64,000 nucleotides of DNA, taken from assembly GCF_947331435.1 (NCBI RefSeq), contig NZ_CAMZOF010000001.1:124001-188000 (forward strand), read 5' to 3'. This DNA is from Pelagibius sp. Alg239-R121. GTDB taxonomy: Bacteria; Pseudomonadota; Alphaproteobacteria; Kiloniellales; Kiloniellaceae. Positions 53,950 to 64,000 of this stretch are shown piece by piece (positions within the stretch are counted from its first letter, which is position 1; each line of letters starts with the position of its first letter). The translations under genes and the position numbers were made by a program. The notes below the pieces were generated by a model. It was not told the origin of the DNA. It ran no database searches and was given only the letters and a program-made list of their open reading frames with translations.

Positions 53950-53958
53950 GGGTCAGGT
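53950..53958 (+). repeat. Third copy of the GTCAGGTCT motif, at the island edge
   Basis: GTCAGGTCT lies 7 bases after the stop of the membrane-anchored protein gene and immediately before the GC-rich MFS region. With the copies at 52881 and 52947 it brackets the two small genes at 53062-53943. Confidence 0.5.
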
Positions 53959-54028
53959 CTGAGGTTGTGCGCCTTCGATAGAGGCCGGTTGGCTTTTGCT
54001 GCGTTGGCCCCGATGGCTGACACACAAG

Positions 54029-55210
54029 CTATGACCGAACACCACTTCCGGAAGCCGCCAGCCCCCCAAAGACCGTCACAAATCCCAGCGCCGCAGCGCC
54101 GAGCGAGAAGCCGGCGGCGAGGCCGAACATGTAGGGCCAGGCCAACCCCGCCGCGATGCCGGCGAGGACCGCGCCGAGGGCGCCGATGCCGTCCATCAGC
54201 GCGAAGGCGAAACCCAGGGTCGAGCCTTCGCTGTGGCCGACGTGATCGATGGCGCCTGCGAGGATGGCGGCGCGGATCGCGGTGAGGGCGGCGACCGCGA
54301 GCATCATCGCTGCGATCATGATCCAGAGCTGGGGCTGGAAGATCATCAGCAGGGCCGCCAGCGCCGCCGTGAGGTTGCCGAGCACTACGACTGGGCGGCG
54401 GCCGGCGATGTCGGAGAGTTTGCCGATCCAGGGCTGCGCAAGCGCGCCGACGATCAACATGGCCGAGAAGGCAATGCCGGCCGCCTCCGGCCCGAATCCG
54501 TGCCGATCCGCGAGATAGAGCGGGATCATGCTGAGAAGCGCCATGAGCGCCATGTTGTAGAGGCAGATCATCGCCACCAGGCGCGGACCGCTGCCCCGCC
54601 GCCAGATGTTCATCAGATCGAGCAGGCTTCCTTTGCTGACGCGCTTTCTTTCGACCCGCGGGACCGCGCGCGCGACCCAGAAGAAGCACACTCCCATAAG
54701 CACGGTGGGAAGCACCGAGATCGCCAGGGCCTCGCGCCAGTCGAGGTAGGCGAGCAGGAAGCCGACGGCGAGCGGCGACAGCACCTCGGCCAGCGAGCCG
54801 CCAATGGCGTGAATGCCCAACACATGCGCGCGCCGCTCCTTGTTTTCGCGGGTGAGCACGCCCGTGGCGATCGGGTGCCAGGCCGCATCGCCCATGCCCG
54901 CGACCGCCAGCAGCAGCGCGAGGCTCCAGAAGCCCGGTGCCAGGGAGGCCAGCAGGTATCCGATTGCGACCCACCAGAAGGTCGCGGCGAGCAGCCGGCC
55001 GCGGTCCGAGACGTGGTCCGTAAGAATACCGGCCGGCAGATAGGCAAGTGCCCCACCGAAATTGCAGATCGTGAAGAGCAGGCCGATTTCGGCCGGCGAG
55101 AGCCCCATGGCGAGGCCGGCCGTCGGCACGATCAGCCACAGCGCGGTGATCGGCCAGTCGTTGGCGAAATGGCCCAGCGCGAACCAGGTCAGGAAGCTGC
55201 GGTTGTTCAT
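54029..55210 (-). CDS. Major facilitator superfamily transporter, Fsr-like
   Basis: A 393-residue inner-membrane exporter with 12 hydrophobic segments. GHFANDWPITALWLIVP at the start (GHxxxD), PAGILTDHVSDRGRLLA after helix 2 and GMGDAAWHPIATGVLTRE in helix 4-5 are typical of the fosmidomycin-resistance-like (Fsr) branch; the second half has DRHGFGPEAAG and GKLSDIAGRRPVVVLG. Drug or metabolite export is likely; the substrate is open. I chose ATG 55210; the longer frame from TTG 55255 adds 15 residues without a ribosome site. It is divergent from an AraC-type regulator, which probably controls it. The region is distinctly GC-rich. Confidence 0.87.
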   Translation of the reverse strand: MNNRSFLTWFALGHFANDWPITALWLIVPTAGLAMGLSPAEIGLLFTICNFGGALAYLPAGILTDHVSDRGRLLAATFWWVAIGYLLASLAPGFWSLALLLAVAGMGDAAWHPIATGVLTRENKERRAHVLGIHAIGGSLAEVLSPLAVGFLLAYLDWREALAISVLPTVLMGVCFFWVARAVPRVERKRVSKGSLLDLMNIWRRGSGPRLVAMICLYNMALMALLSMIPLYLADRHGFGPEAAGIAFSAMLIVGALAQPWIGKLSDIAGRRPVVVLGNLTAALAALLMIFQPQLWIMIAAMMLAVAALTAIRAAILAGAIDHVGHSEGSTLGFAFALMDGIGALGAVLAGIAAGLAWPYMFGLAAGFSLGAAALGFVTVFGGLAASGSGVRS

Positions 55211-55284
55211 GGCGGCGGCAAGCTCTGTTCGGGGGAATGAAAGTACCCTGTTCAAATGACTTGCGTACTCTAGGTCAAAACCAT

Positions 55285-55302
55285 ATGTCTTTCATTCGAC
55301 AT
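55285..55302. promoter_or_regulatory. Inverted repeat between the MFS and AraC genes
   Basis: ATGTC-TTTCATTC-GACAT has 5-bp arms with an 8-base spacer and is followed by the further palindrome TCTAGA at 55302-55307. It lies between the divergent MFS and regulator genes and could be the regulator's operator. Confidence 0.45.
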
Positions 55303-55370
55303 CTAGACAAATGATATCGAAAATTCGTCACGTAGCATGACCGACCTAGCGCCATGACTGAGCTGCCACC

Positions 55371-56159
55371 ATGACCGAACTGAAAGACCATCCCTCAAGC
55401 GATCCCGGCGAAGCACGCATGCCGCGCTATCTGGGGGCGACGGTCAAGTCGATAGCCAGCGAGAGTTACGGCTGGCACAGCCACGGCTGGGGTCAGCTCA
55501 TCTCCGCGGCTTCAGGGTCCATGTACATCGGCACGCCGGATCGAGTCCTGTTGCTCAGCCCGGCGATGATCCTGTGGGTTCCGCCTGATGTGGAGCACTG
55601 GATGCGTTACGGGCCGAACAACGAGCTGCGCTACGTCGACGCGCGCCGGGACGAAGCCAGGGAGATCGGCACGGATTGCCGGATCATCGCCATGACGCCG
55701 TTGTTGAAGGCCCTGATGGCCGAAACCGTTCCGCGCGAGGGAAGCGGCCAGGGAGGGGGCCGCGCGAACGGCCATGACGATGCGCTTCACGATCTCCTGC
55801 GTCATGAACTTGCCGCGGCGCCGGACGTGCCGCTCTCGATCACCCTGCCGCGGGATCCCCGCATTCGCCGTTTCGCGGAATCGGCACTCGACGATCCTGG
55901 TGTCATCGAATCGGTCGAGACCTGGCTTGCCGACGCCCCCGCCAGCCGCAAGACCGTGGAGCGCCTGTTCATCGCCGAAACGGGCATGCCGCCGTCAAGA
56001 TGGCTGCGGCATGCGCGCCTTTTTCATGCTATTTCGAGGCTTTCCGCCGGCGAGAAAGTCAGTTCGGTCGCCTTCGACATGGGCTATGCCTCTTCCAGCG
56101 CCTTCAGCTATATGTTCCGCCGCAGCCTGGGGCGAAGCCCGAGCGAATTCTGCATCTGA
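55371..56159 (+). CDS. AraC family transcriptional regulator
   Basis: A 262-residue regulator. The N-terminal part is an AraC-type cupin (YGWHSHGWGQLISAASGSMYI with the ligand-pocket histidines, then VWVPPDVEHWM-like ILWVPPDVEHWM). The C-terminal 100 residues carry two helix-turn-helix motifs: ASRKTVERLFIAETGMPPSR and KVSSVAFDMGYASSSAFSYMFRRSLG, the second being the classic signature. This layout with a divergent exporter matches NimR/YdeO-like control, in which the ligand is often the exported compound. The start is the first ATG after the divergent promoter region. GC-rich, like the MFS gene. Confidence 0.92.
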   Translation: MTELKDHPSSDPGEARMPRYLGATVKSIASESYGWHSHGWGQLISAASGSMYIGTPDRVLLLSPAMILWVPPDVEHWMRYGPNNELRYVDARRDEAREIGTDCRIIAMTPLLKALMAETVPREGSGQGGGRANGHDDALHDLLRHELAAAPDVPLSITLPRDPRIRRFAESALDDPGVIESVETWLADAPASRKTVERLFIAETGMPPSRWLRHARLFHAISRLSAGEKVSSVAFDMGYASSSAFSYMFRRSLGRSPSEFCI

Positions 56160-56284
56160 GTACCGGAGGGAGAGTGCCAGGCCTGAGTCTTGGGACCTGA
56201 GTCCCGGGTCTGACAGAGTCCTGGGGCCAGGTTGTCTCCGCGCTGCCTGCGCATAACCCGGCCCTGAGACTGTTCAAAACCGCT

Positions 56285-57037
56285 CTAAATCTTCTTGGCG
56301 TAGGACTTGATGACGTAGTCGTTGCCCAGGTGCTCGACGTAGCCGGACTCCCAGTAAAAGCCGCCGGGCGCGCCGAACCACTTTTCGAAGTCGGCCGCTT
56401 TCTCGAAGTAGAAAATGCCGTAGTTGGGGTCGAAGAACATGGCGTCGGCGCCGACGAAGGCCGCGAGCGCGTGTCCGCCCGCCGAGCCATGAAGGGAGAT
56501 GATCTTGTAAGACCAGTAACCGGCGCTGTGCTTTCCGACGATGGACTTGGCCAGACGCCAGGCGAAAGCGGTATCGACGGCGCGGCTGGAGCGGCCGATC
56601 TTCATACCCGGAGAGGTGAGGTTCAGCGCCGGGTTGGAAATTTTCATCTGCCGCAGGATTCCGCGTTTGCGCAGGAACTCGTCGGTGAAGGCGTCCTTGA
56701 TACGGCCGGCCTCCGCCCAATTCCTGGCTTTGTCGAGCGCGTCGCCGTAGGCGAGCTGATTGAGGGCCATCTTCACGCCGGAATAATCACCGCCGCTGCG
56801 CGGATTAGCGCCGGACCCCATGGCCTTCGCCGCCGCGGCGAAAGAGGTGGGCTCGTCATTTGCGTGATGGGCGACCCAGTTCATACAGAGGGATTTGCAG
56901 ACCCCGTCTCTGGTTTCGGTGATCGCCCGCATGATGTTCCCTAGGCCTTCCGTTCGGTCGCCCTGGTCAAAAGCTTCGATCAGATGTCCTTTAAAAATGC
57001 GCGCGGTACCGCGCACGATCGCACTCGAGCCGAACAT
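56285..57037 (-). CDS. YopT-like cysteine protease (peptidase family C58 candidate)
   Basis: A 250-residue protein without a signal peptide. The spacing and motifs fit the YopT/AvrPphB fold: DGVCKSLCMNW with the candidate nucleophile Cys47, GSAGGHALAAFVG with the base His189, and FFDPNYGIFYFEKA with Asp203. The D-P-N-Y-G-x-F element around the catalytic Asp is highly characteristic of C58 peptidases, which are usually type III effectors or toxin domains. The protein covers just the catalytic domain with an alpha-helical N-terminal 40 residues. No type III secretion genes lie in this window, so the delivery route is unknown. Possible alternatives are other papain-fold peptidases or a dead homologue. 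Confidence 0.65.
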   Translation of the reverse strand: MFGSSAIVRGTARIFKGHLIEAFDQGDRTEGLGNIMRAITETRDGVCKSLCMNWVAHHANDEPTSFAAAAKAMGSGANPRSGGDYSGVKMALNQLAYGDALDKARNWAEAGRIKDAFTDEFLRKRGILRQMKISNPALNLTSPGMKIGRSSRAVDTAFAWRLAKSIVGKHSAGYWSYKIISLHGSAGGHALAAFVGADAMFFDPNYGIFYFEKAADFEKWFGAPGGFYWESGYVEHLGNDYVIKSYAKKI

Positions 57038-57998
57038 GTCAGTCTCCTTCTCGTGTCTGCCCTCCAGGCGTCTGCCAAACGGGGGCGATGTGTGATGATG
57101 TGGATGGTCGGGTAAGGTGACCGGTTAGGGTCTATTGAGCTTCAGGTTGTTATCAGGTGAAGGCCGGGCTGTGCCCTTCCTTCAAGGTCCGGTGTAGAGA
57201 GAGCGCTAAGCGCCCAGAGCAACCGGCGTTACGTCAATCTCGCTGGCCGCGAAGGCATTGCCGGGAATGAGCGGCAAGGACCGTGTGCCAGAGGCTGGCC
57301 GCATAGGTGCGCCCCATGGCGATGACCCCCATGATGGCGAACCCGGACAGACGGTCGTCACTGCTGCCTGCCAAGCCATTGGAGAAAGCACAATGCCGTC
57401 GTGCGGATTCGCTCTTTCGCCGCATCTCAGGGGTCGCTTAAGAGAAACTTGTGCAGGCATTCGACTGTCCTCGCTTTGGCTGGCTTACCGCCGTTCTGGC
57501 GGCCAATGAGCCTCGATATCGCAACAACAATCTGGCCGTTCACTTTATTCCAAATTTTTTTCCGTAACGCTGATCACGGGCGCGAAACAGGCTTGACACC
57601 AAATTGCATAGATATCGACCCATCGAGATCGTTTCTGCGCTCCAGCGGGCAGGAGAGAAAGCACAGGCGATACGGCGTATCGGCCAGCTTTTTCGACGCC
57701 CTCCGCTGGCGTGCAGAAGCGACCGGAACGGCGCTTTGCCGAGACTTTTGTCCGCGTTGCGCTCAGCTTGCGATAATCCATATCGCTGCGCTGGATCGCT
57801 CCTAACCAAAAGCCTCGACAAAGCGTCTGGATGAGTCGCTATCTAGGCAACTTGGTATTATGCAGTTTCCTGCGACATTTGTTCCCTTGGTGGCGGTCGT
57901 CGGTCTGGCCTATGGTCGGACAAAGGGGATCTCCGGTTCGCCGGGAGATGTCCCCACCTGGCAAAACCGGCGTTCGGTTCGATGACGGTGGATTGATT
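57038..57998. other. 960-base stretch without a supportable gene
   Basis: Between the divergent C58-like gene and the DUF2478 gene. Short frames on both strands (for example 57206-57460 minus, 57401-57805 plus, 57540-57821 minus) have no ribosome sites or family patterns and mutually overlap. Base composition is as the flanks, so this may be decayed coding sequence. No hairpin or repeat of note was found. Confidence 0.4.
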
Positions 57999-58526
57999 AT
58001 GACTTCAGCACTTCTTGCGGCGGTCCGCTGTGACCGGGGCGATGTGGATAGCCTTTTGAACGAGGTCGAGAAGGCGCTCTCCGGGCAGGGCAAGCGCGTG
58101 CGGGGCGTGCTGCAGACCCAGGGCGTTTCGAACGGAGAGTGTTTCTGCGCCGACATGGACCTGCAGGTCATCGGGTCCGACCGCAGCTTCCAGATCTCGC
58201 AGTCCCTGGGGCCTGGATCCAGCGGATGCCGCCTGAATTCCGGCGCGCTGGCCGACTGCGCGGCCTATCTGGAACAGAGCCTCACCGCCGATACGGATCT
58301 GCTGATCCTGAACCGCTTCGGCCGGGGCGAGAGCGAGGGCAAAGGCTTTCGCGATCTGATCGGCGCGGCGGTTGCATCGGACGTCCCCGTCCTGACGGCC
58401 CTGCGCCCGGCCTACGTCGAGGCCTGGACCGCCTTCGGGGCGGAGATGGCCTGTGAATTACCGGTGGAGCGGGACGCTGTTCTCGAGTGGTTCAATGCTG
58501 TGCAGGGCGCACACGAGTCCGCGTAA
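57999..58526 (+). CDS. DUF2478 domain protein
   Basis: A 175-residue cytosolic protein. ALLAAVRCDRGDVDSLLNEV at the start, RVRGVLQTQG, a central Asp/Cys segment (GECFCADMDLQVIG) and LILNRFGRGESEGKGFRDLIGAAVASDVPVLTAL are the DUF2478 core. It resembles the THEP1-like NTPase fold, in which LIVNRFG-type segments line the nucleotide site; the usual P-loop is degenerate here. DUF2478 genes often sit near molybdate transport genes; none is next to it here. I chose ATG 57999, preceded by GGTGGA; the frame upstream to 57831 reads Trp/Arg-rich and is not conserved. Confidence 0.8.
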   Translation: MTSALLAAVRCDRGDVDSLLNEVEKALSGQGKRVRGVLQTQGVSNGECFCADMDLQVIGSDRSFQISQSLGPGSSGCRLNSGALADCAAYLEQSLTADTDLLILNRFGRGESEGKGFRDLIGAAVASDVPVLTALRPAYVEAWTAFGAEMACELPVERDAVLEWFNAVQGAHESA

Positions 58527-58719
58527 GATCTCGTCAAAGCACCCATGCGAAACTTCAGCACGGCGGGAAGCCTGTGACCGGGGTTTGAGGAGATGTCACG
58601 AAATACGATTTAAATATTATGTCCCTTTATTTATAAATCGATTTCACGTTCATACATCCCAATTCTCCTTGCGGAAAAACTCTAAAGCGAAGGAGGTTGG
58701 GAAGAGTGTCCGAAACACA

Positions 58720-60768
<2,049 letters not shown>

Positions 60769-61152
60769 AGCGCTTTCTCACAGGGGCACTTAATGGGTGA
60801 CGAATCATGTACCGGAATAGTTGCAATTAGAGATAAATAAACACTTAAATTGCATGCGGAGAGCAGATACCAAACGGCGGTCAAGACAACCGTCGATCCC
60901 AAGGGTGCTGATCAGATCCGCGGGCGTCGAAGCCGACCAGGATCGGCTGCCAGTTCGTGCAAGACCGATCGCCGCCAGATGCACAAAGCCGAATCTCACC
61001 GCGATTACTGCTCAAGAGAAAAATTCTGAACGAATAACGACGAATCATTCAGAAAAGAATGCCGGTCGTACAGAAATTGCCCGGATGTGTTCCGGCAGCG
61101 GCAATCTCCGCCATATGCAGTCCACACCCTTGGATACTATCGGAGAAAAGAT
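60769..61152. other. Intergenic region upstream of the hybrid kinase and YHS genes
   Basis: A 384-base gap between divergent genes that should hold both promoters. Short frames across 60821-61156 have no family pattern. No repeat or strong hairpin was seen. Confidence 0.4.
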
Positions 61153-61521
61153 GTGACGAACGATCAACCCGCTCTTAACGGTTACTGCCCTGTCGCTTAC
61201 TTCGTTGCCGCCGGCCCGCTGGTGGGAAGTGCTGAATTTGCCTCGACGCACGATGGCAAGACCTACCATCTGGTCAGTGCCGACGCCAAAAAGATGTTCG
61301 ATGCAGACCCGGATAAATATGTGCCTGCCTACGGCGGTGCCTGCGCATTTGGAATGTCCGTCAAAGAGAAGTTCCCGGTCGAGCCCACGAACTACAAGGT
61401 CGTCAATGATCGCCTGTTTTTGTTCTTAAAGAACGCCGACACAGATGCGTTGGACCTGTGGAACAACGAAAACGAGAGCGAGATAATTGCGAAGGCGGAC
61501 ACGAATTTTTCTGCCAGGTAA
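61153..61521 (+). CDS. YHS domain protein
   Basis: A 122-residue protein with a YHS domain: LNGYCPVAYFV near the start, STHDGKTYHLVSADAKKMFDADPDKYVPAYGGACAFG-type core (the YxxxSxxxxxxFxxxPxxY pattern with a Cys and Gly pair). YHS domains bind metal ions, often copper or mercury, in oxidases and transport proteins. It starts at GTG 61153, 7 bases after GGAG; an out-of-frame ATG two bases earlier stops at once (ATGTGA). No signal peptide is apparent in this start. It lies between a hybrid kinase gene and a PAS_5 gene. Confidence 0.8.
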   Translation: MTNDQPALNGYCPVAYFVAAGPLVGSAEFASTHDGKTYHLVSADAKKMFDADPDKYVPAYGGACAFGMSVKEKFPVEPTNYKVVNDRLFLFLKNADTDALDLWNNENESEIIAKADTNFSAR

Positions 61522-61682
61522 CACCCTCGAGAGGCGGATGGTTCATGAGCTATCCGTTTCTTGTCTCTCTACGAAAAGTATGCGTTACACGAAGCGGAAC
61601 CTGACCTTGATTTCACGCAGCCAAGGCATCCTCTACCTGGCCCAAGAAACGATCCGCCAAGCAGGGTCTTCAGATAGAGGTT

Positions 61683-62351
61683 TCAGTTTAGGGAATTTGC
61701 CGAATCACCAGATTGAATTTCTCGAACAAAGGAAATCGGCCAGTTAGAGTCTCCCGCAGTCGATTGCCGTTTCAGTATTGTGAACAACCTGTCATAAGCA
61801 CCGTTCGGTGGTGTGGGGTCATAGAGGTGAACGAAGGCATCCGGACTGCGTTCGATGGAGAGGACGAACAAGCAATGGCTCACGTCCGTTTCGTTACCGG
61901 ATATCGGAATGATTGTTTTTATCGTGTCGATGAATTCTCGCTGCGGATAGCGCATTCGCCCGATGCAGACATGCGGGCGCCGCGTTGAAACACAGGCGTC
62001 AATCATGGTTTGATAGACATTCTGGCAAGGCAGATAATTCAGGTCGCTTAGCAGACTGCGGCTGAAATCTCTGCCGTAAGCGTTAACAATGCCGGTTCCG
62101 ACAACTGAAAACCTCCAATCGTCTTTTTGTGTCTTTTCGAGCAACATTACGTTCGGTAATGCACTCTTAAATCTGACTGGATCTATGGACGACTTGGACA
62201 CCCATCCCTGAGGTAATACATTCTGTTCAAAAAAACTTAGTATTAGCGCATGTAAATCACTCGCCATCCACTCATTTGCCTGAAGTTCTCTTGTCAAATT
62301 CGTATGCGTCAACAGCACTTCAATCAAATCCTCTAAGTCGAAACCCCACAA
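61683..62351 (-). CDS. PAS_5 domain protein
   Basis: A 222-residue cytosolic single-domain protein of the PAS_5 type, common in Rhodospirillales. Landmarks are DLHALILSFFEQNVLPQGWV, SSIDPVRFKSALPNVMLLEK, DWRFSVVGTGIVNAYGRDFS and FVLSIERSPDAFVHLYD. Such proteins carry no output domain and may act as ligand-binding partners of other signalling proteins. The start is the first ATG of the frame; a weak ribosome site makes it uncertain. It is convergent with the YHS gene. Confidence 0.8.
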   Translation of the reverse strand: MWGFDLEDLIEVLLTHTNLTRELQANEWMASDLHALILSFFEQNVLPQGWVSKSSIDPVRFKSALPNVMLLEKTQKDDWRFSVVGTGIVNAYGRDFSRSLLSDLNYLPCQNVYQTMIDACVSTRRPHVCIGRMRYPQREFIDTIKTIIPISGNETDVSHCLFVLSIERSPDAFVHLYDPTPPNGAYDRLFTILKRQSTAGDSNWPISFVREIQSGDSANSLN

Positions 62352-62937
62352 CCACTAGATTAACAATGGTAATGCTTTCGCTTTTTTTGATAAAGCAATC
62401 ATGTAAATTTTAGCAGATTTTTCAATATCTCTACTAATATTTTTATCTTAAAGAGTATTAACACCTAAAATTAATCATCTAAATTGAGTTATACGATCAT
62501 CGCGCGCACCCGACTTCTGCGCATGAGTAAACTAAGATCTTATCACTATTTCAAAAATCTGTTTGAATTCATGTCTCTGGTTCTTATGCGAGAAGTCGAC
62601 TTCTCGCTCACGTAGAGGTGGAGGGATTTGTCTGGACCGCTTCGTGCGTTATCTTAGACGGACCGTCGTTTGGACTATACCGCGAACAGGTTTGATCTTA
62701 TCGGATCGAAAGAAAACAACAGAATCAGCGTCGTCCAACTCTCCATTATGCCAAAACTCACCGGTGACGCTCCCAGACGGCGGGCCTGGTCGAATTCCGC
62801 CATCTTCCATACTCCTTGAACTGATCCAACGCATAAAATAAAGCTAGAAAAGATCTCCGACGAGGGTTTGCGATGCGGTACGACGGCTCGCAACGAAAAC
62901 CTATCGCGAACAGCTACAACAATTTCGAGGTTTCGCC
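62352..62937. other. AT-rich intergenic region with perfect palindrome
   Basis: A 586-base gap. The left 200 bases are the most AT-rich in the window. A perfect 20-base palindrome (62588-62607) lies in its middle. A 92-codon plus frame (62563-62841) shows no family pattern. The right end carries CGAGG just before the ATA codon where the aminotransferase begins. Confidence 0.5.
62588..62607. promoter_or_regulatory. Perfect 20-bp palindrome
   Basis: GCGAGAAGTCGACTTCTCGC is its own reverse complement over 20 bases, centred on GTCGAC. With no T-tract and no loop it looks like a dimer-binding operator and not an RNA hairpin. It lies 330 bases before the aminotransferase gene and 240 bases upstream of the PAS_5 gene. 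Confidence 0.5.
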
Positions 62938-64000
62938 ATAGCTTCCGCCCCTATCAACCGTGCCATTGCCGGGCTGAGCGCGCCGCCGATTCCGGTTATT
63001 CAGAACGCTGCCAGAAACTATGATGGCGGTTACGGCGACCTCATTGATCTCTCGCAGGCAGTGCCCGGCTACGCGCCACCGCCGCTGCTGCTGAAGTGTC
63101 TCAGCGAAGCGGCGGGCCGGCCAGAGTTGCTCGGCTATGGCAACATTGAAGGCGAGGACGCCCTCAGAAGCGCTTACGTAAAAGACCTGGAACGCAGCTA
63201 TGGCGCCCCATTCGACAGCACGGGTTTCGACAGCGCCGAAGTGCATATCACCTCCGGCTGCAATCAGGCTTTCGTCGCAGCAGCCTTGACGGTCGCAGGG
63301 CCCGGCGAAAAGCTGCTTCTGATTACGCCCTTTTACTTTAACCACGAGACCACGCTGGCCATGCTGGGCATCGGCGTCGAGAAGGTGGCGGCCACGGCGG
63401 ACAAAGGCTTTCTGCCCGCTCCGGAAGAGTTGGCGGCGGCAATCACGCCGGAGGTGAAGGCGCTTGTCTGCGTGACCCCGAACAATCCGACTGGCGCCGT
63501 TTACCAGCCTGAGCTGATGGAGGCGCTGTTCGATCTCTGTGTCGAACACGGCATATGGCTGTTGGTCGATGAAACCTATCGCGATTTTCTGCCGGAAGGC
63601 CGATCCGTTCCGCATCGACTCTTTCAAAGAGCAAACTGGCGGAAACACCTGATTGGCCTCTATAGCTTTTCGAAATCCTTCTGTATTCCCGGACACCGGC
63701 TCGGTGCCATCACCGCCGACCCGCTCATCGTCGACAACGTCGCCAAGGTGATGGATAACCTGCAGATCTGCGCGCCGCGTGCTGCTCAGGTGGCCGTCGC
63801 GCAGGCCATGCCGGATCTCGCGGACTGGCGCAGCGCGAACCGCATTGAGATCGCCCGGCGCCGGGCAACGCTCGAAGCCGTGATCTCCGGCCTGCCGAAC
63901 TGGCAGATCGAGACAATCGGGGCCTATTTCAGTTATATCCGTCACCCCTTCGAGAAATCCAGCTCGAGCGAAGTGGCGCAGCTCCTTGCCGAGAAGCATG
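62938..64000 (+). CDS. PLP-dependent aminotransferase, class I/II (3' end outside the window)
   Basis: A partial protein of about 354 residues that runs off the right edge. It reads APINRAIAGLSAPPIPVIQ, then DLSQAVPGYAPPP, LLGYGNIEGEDALR, the cofactor-binding TSGCNQAFVAAAL, CVTPNNPTGAVY with the PLP-contact Asn, LLVDETYRDF with the PLP-ring Asp, and YSFSKSFCIPGHRLG with the Schiff-base Lys. No ATG, GTG or TTG opens this frame after the stop at 62845. The codon where homologues begin is ATA 62938, 7 bases after CGAGG. The catalytic residues are intact, so the gene is either newly disabled, started at an unusual codon, or hit by a sequence error. Confidence 0.85.
   Translation, partial: MASAPINRAIAGLSAPPIPVIQNAARNYDGGYGDLIDLSQAVPGYAPPPLLLKCLSEAAGRPELLGYGNIEGEDALRSAYVKDLERSYGAPFDSTGFDSAEVHITSGCNQAFVAAALTVAGPGEKLLLITPFYFNHETTLAMLGIGVEKVAATADKGFLPAPEELAAAITPEVKALVCVTPNNPTGAVYQPELMEALFDLCVEHGIWLLVDETYRDFLPEGRSVPHRLFQRANWRKHLIGLYSFSKSFCIPGHRLGAITADPLIVDNVAKVMDNLQICAPRAAQVAVAQAMPDLADWRSANRIEIARRRATLEAVISGLPNWQIETIGAYFSYIRHPFEKSSSSEVAQLLAEKH

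Noticed and set aside
53940-55240. Long frames on both strands (399 codons minus, 335 codons plus) over the MFS gene
   Set aside because: Both are Arg/Gly/His-rich translations in the wrong frames. The frame at 54029-55210 has 12 membrane segments and MFS motifs.
57206-57821. Several overlapping short frames between the C58-like and DUF2478 genes
   Set aside because: Mutually exclusive frames on both strands without ribosome sites or family patterns. Possibly decayed coding sequence, but nothing can be named.
62563-62841. 92-codon plus-strand frame upstream of the aminotransferase
   Set aside because: It starts inside the AT-rich gap, crosses the palindrome and shows no family pattern or ribosome site.
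62914-63999. 361-codon minus-strand open frame covering the aminotransferase region
   Set aside because: The plus strand encodes a clear PLP aminotransferase with all catalytic motifs. The antisense frame has no family pattern and is a GC-driven shadow.

Overview
The window is a contiguous piece of a chromosome from an alphaproteobacterium, probably of the Rhodospirillales/Kiloniellales kind. This is inferred from the family repertoire (full-length pyruvate carboxylase, PAS_5 protein, DUF1289 protein, UPF0280 / DUF1185 / 6-hydroxynicotinate-reductase cluster, DUF2478 protein) and from GC-rich codon use; the genus cannot be fixed from sequence alone. About 56 protein genes and one tRNA-Gly(CCC) can be supported. 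No CRISPR array, rRNA, prophage or complete insertion sequence was seen.

Layout. 0-9 kb: tail of an NTF2-like protein, a PhzF-type isomerase, pyruvate carboxylase, an orphan cupin anti-sigma-like protein, a 54-residue lipoprotein, an MFS exporter and tRNA-Gly. 9-13 kb: a YnjBCD-type ABC importer. 13-19 kb: OmpA-like lipoprotein, ApaG, GTP cyclohydrolase I, TrkH, ArgE and a lipoprotein. 19-22.5 kb: an argD-argF-hslO operon on the minus strand. 22.5-25.5 kb: a TraB/GumN protein and two ABC-2 permeases without an ATPase. 25.5-35 kb: a signalling region with two paralogous PAS histidine kinases without response regulators flanking RecX, a TPR protein, a membrane-bound [2Fe-2S] ferredoxin-adenylate cyclase and lipoproteins.

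35.6-49.9 kb is the metabolic centrepiece, all on the plus strand. It holds a molybdenum hydroxylase (FAD subunit plus a fused FeS/Mo subunit), a 6-hydroxynicotinate-reductase-like protein, an ApbE-related UPF0280 protein, two tandem DUF1185 proteins, a ferredoxin, a Rieske oxygenase, a complete branched-chain-type ABC importer and a MarR regulator. Together these look like uptake, hydroxylation, ring reduction and oxygenation of an unidentified N-heteroaromatic compound. The transporter genes are more GC-rich than the enzymes, which suggests a mosaic origin.

49.9-54 kb is an AT-richer island. It has a three-gene minus-strand cassette of unknown function (helical lipoprotein, helical cytosolic protein, membrane protein with a beta-rich N-terminus) and two small unknown genes lying between copies of a GTCAGGTCT motif. 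54-64 kb returns to high GC: an AraC/MFS divergent pair, a free-standing YopT-like (C58) cysteine protease candidate, a DUF2478 protein, a hybrid histidine kinase, a YHS protein, a PAS_5 protein, and an aminotransferase that runs off the window and has ATA where its start codon should be.

A short palindromic repeat (core CTTGATCG-N3-CGATCAAG) recurs in intergenic gaps of the first 20 kb and has not been assigned to a known family.
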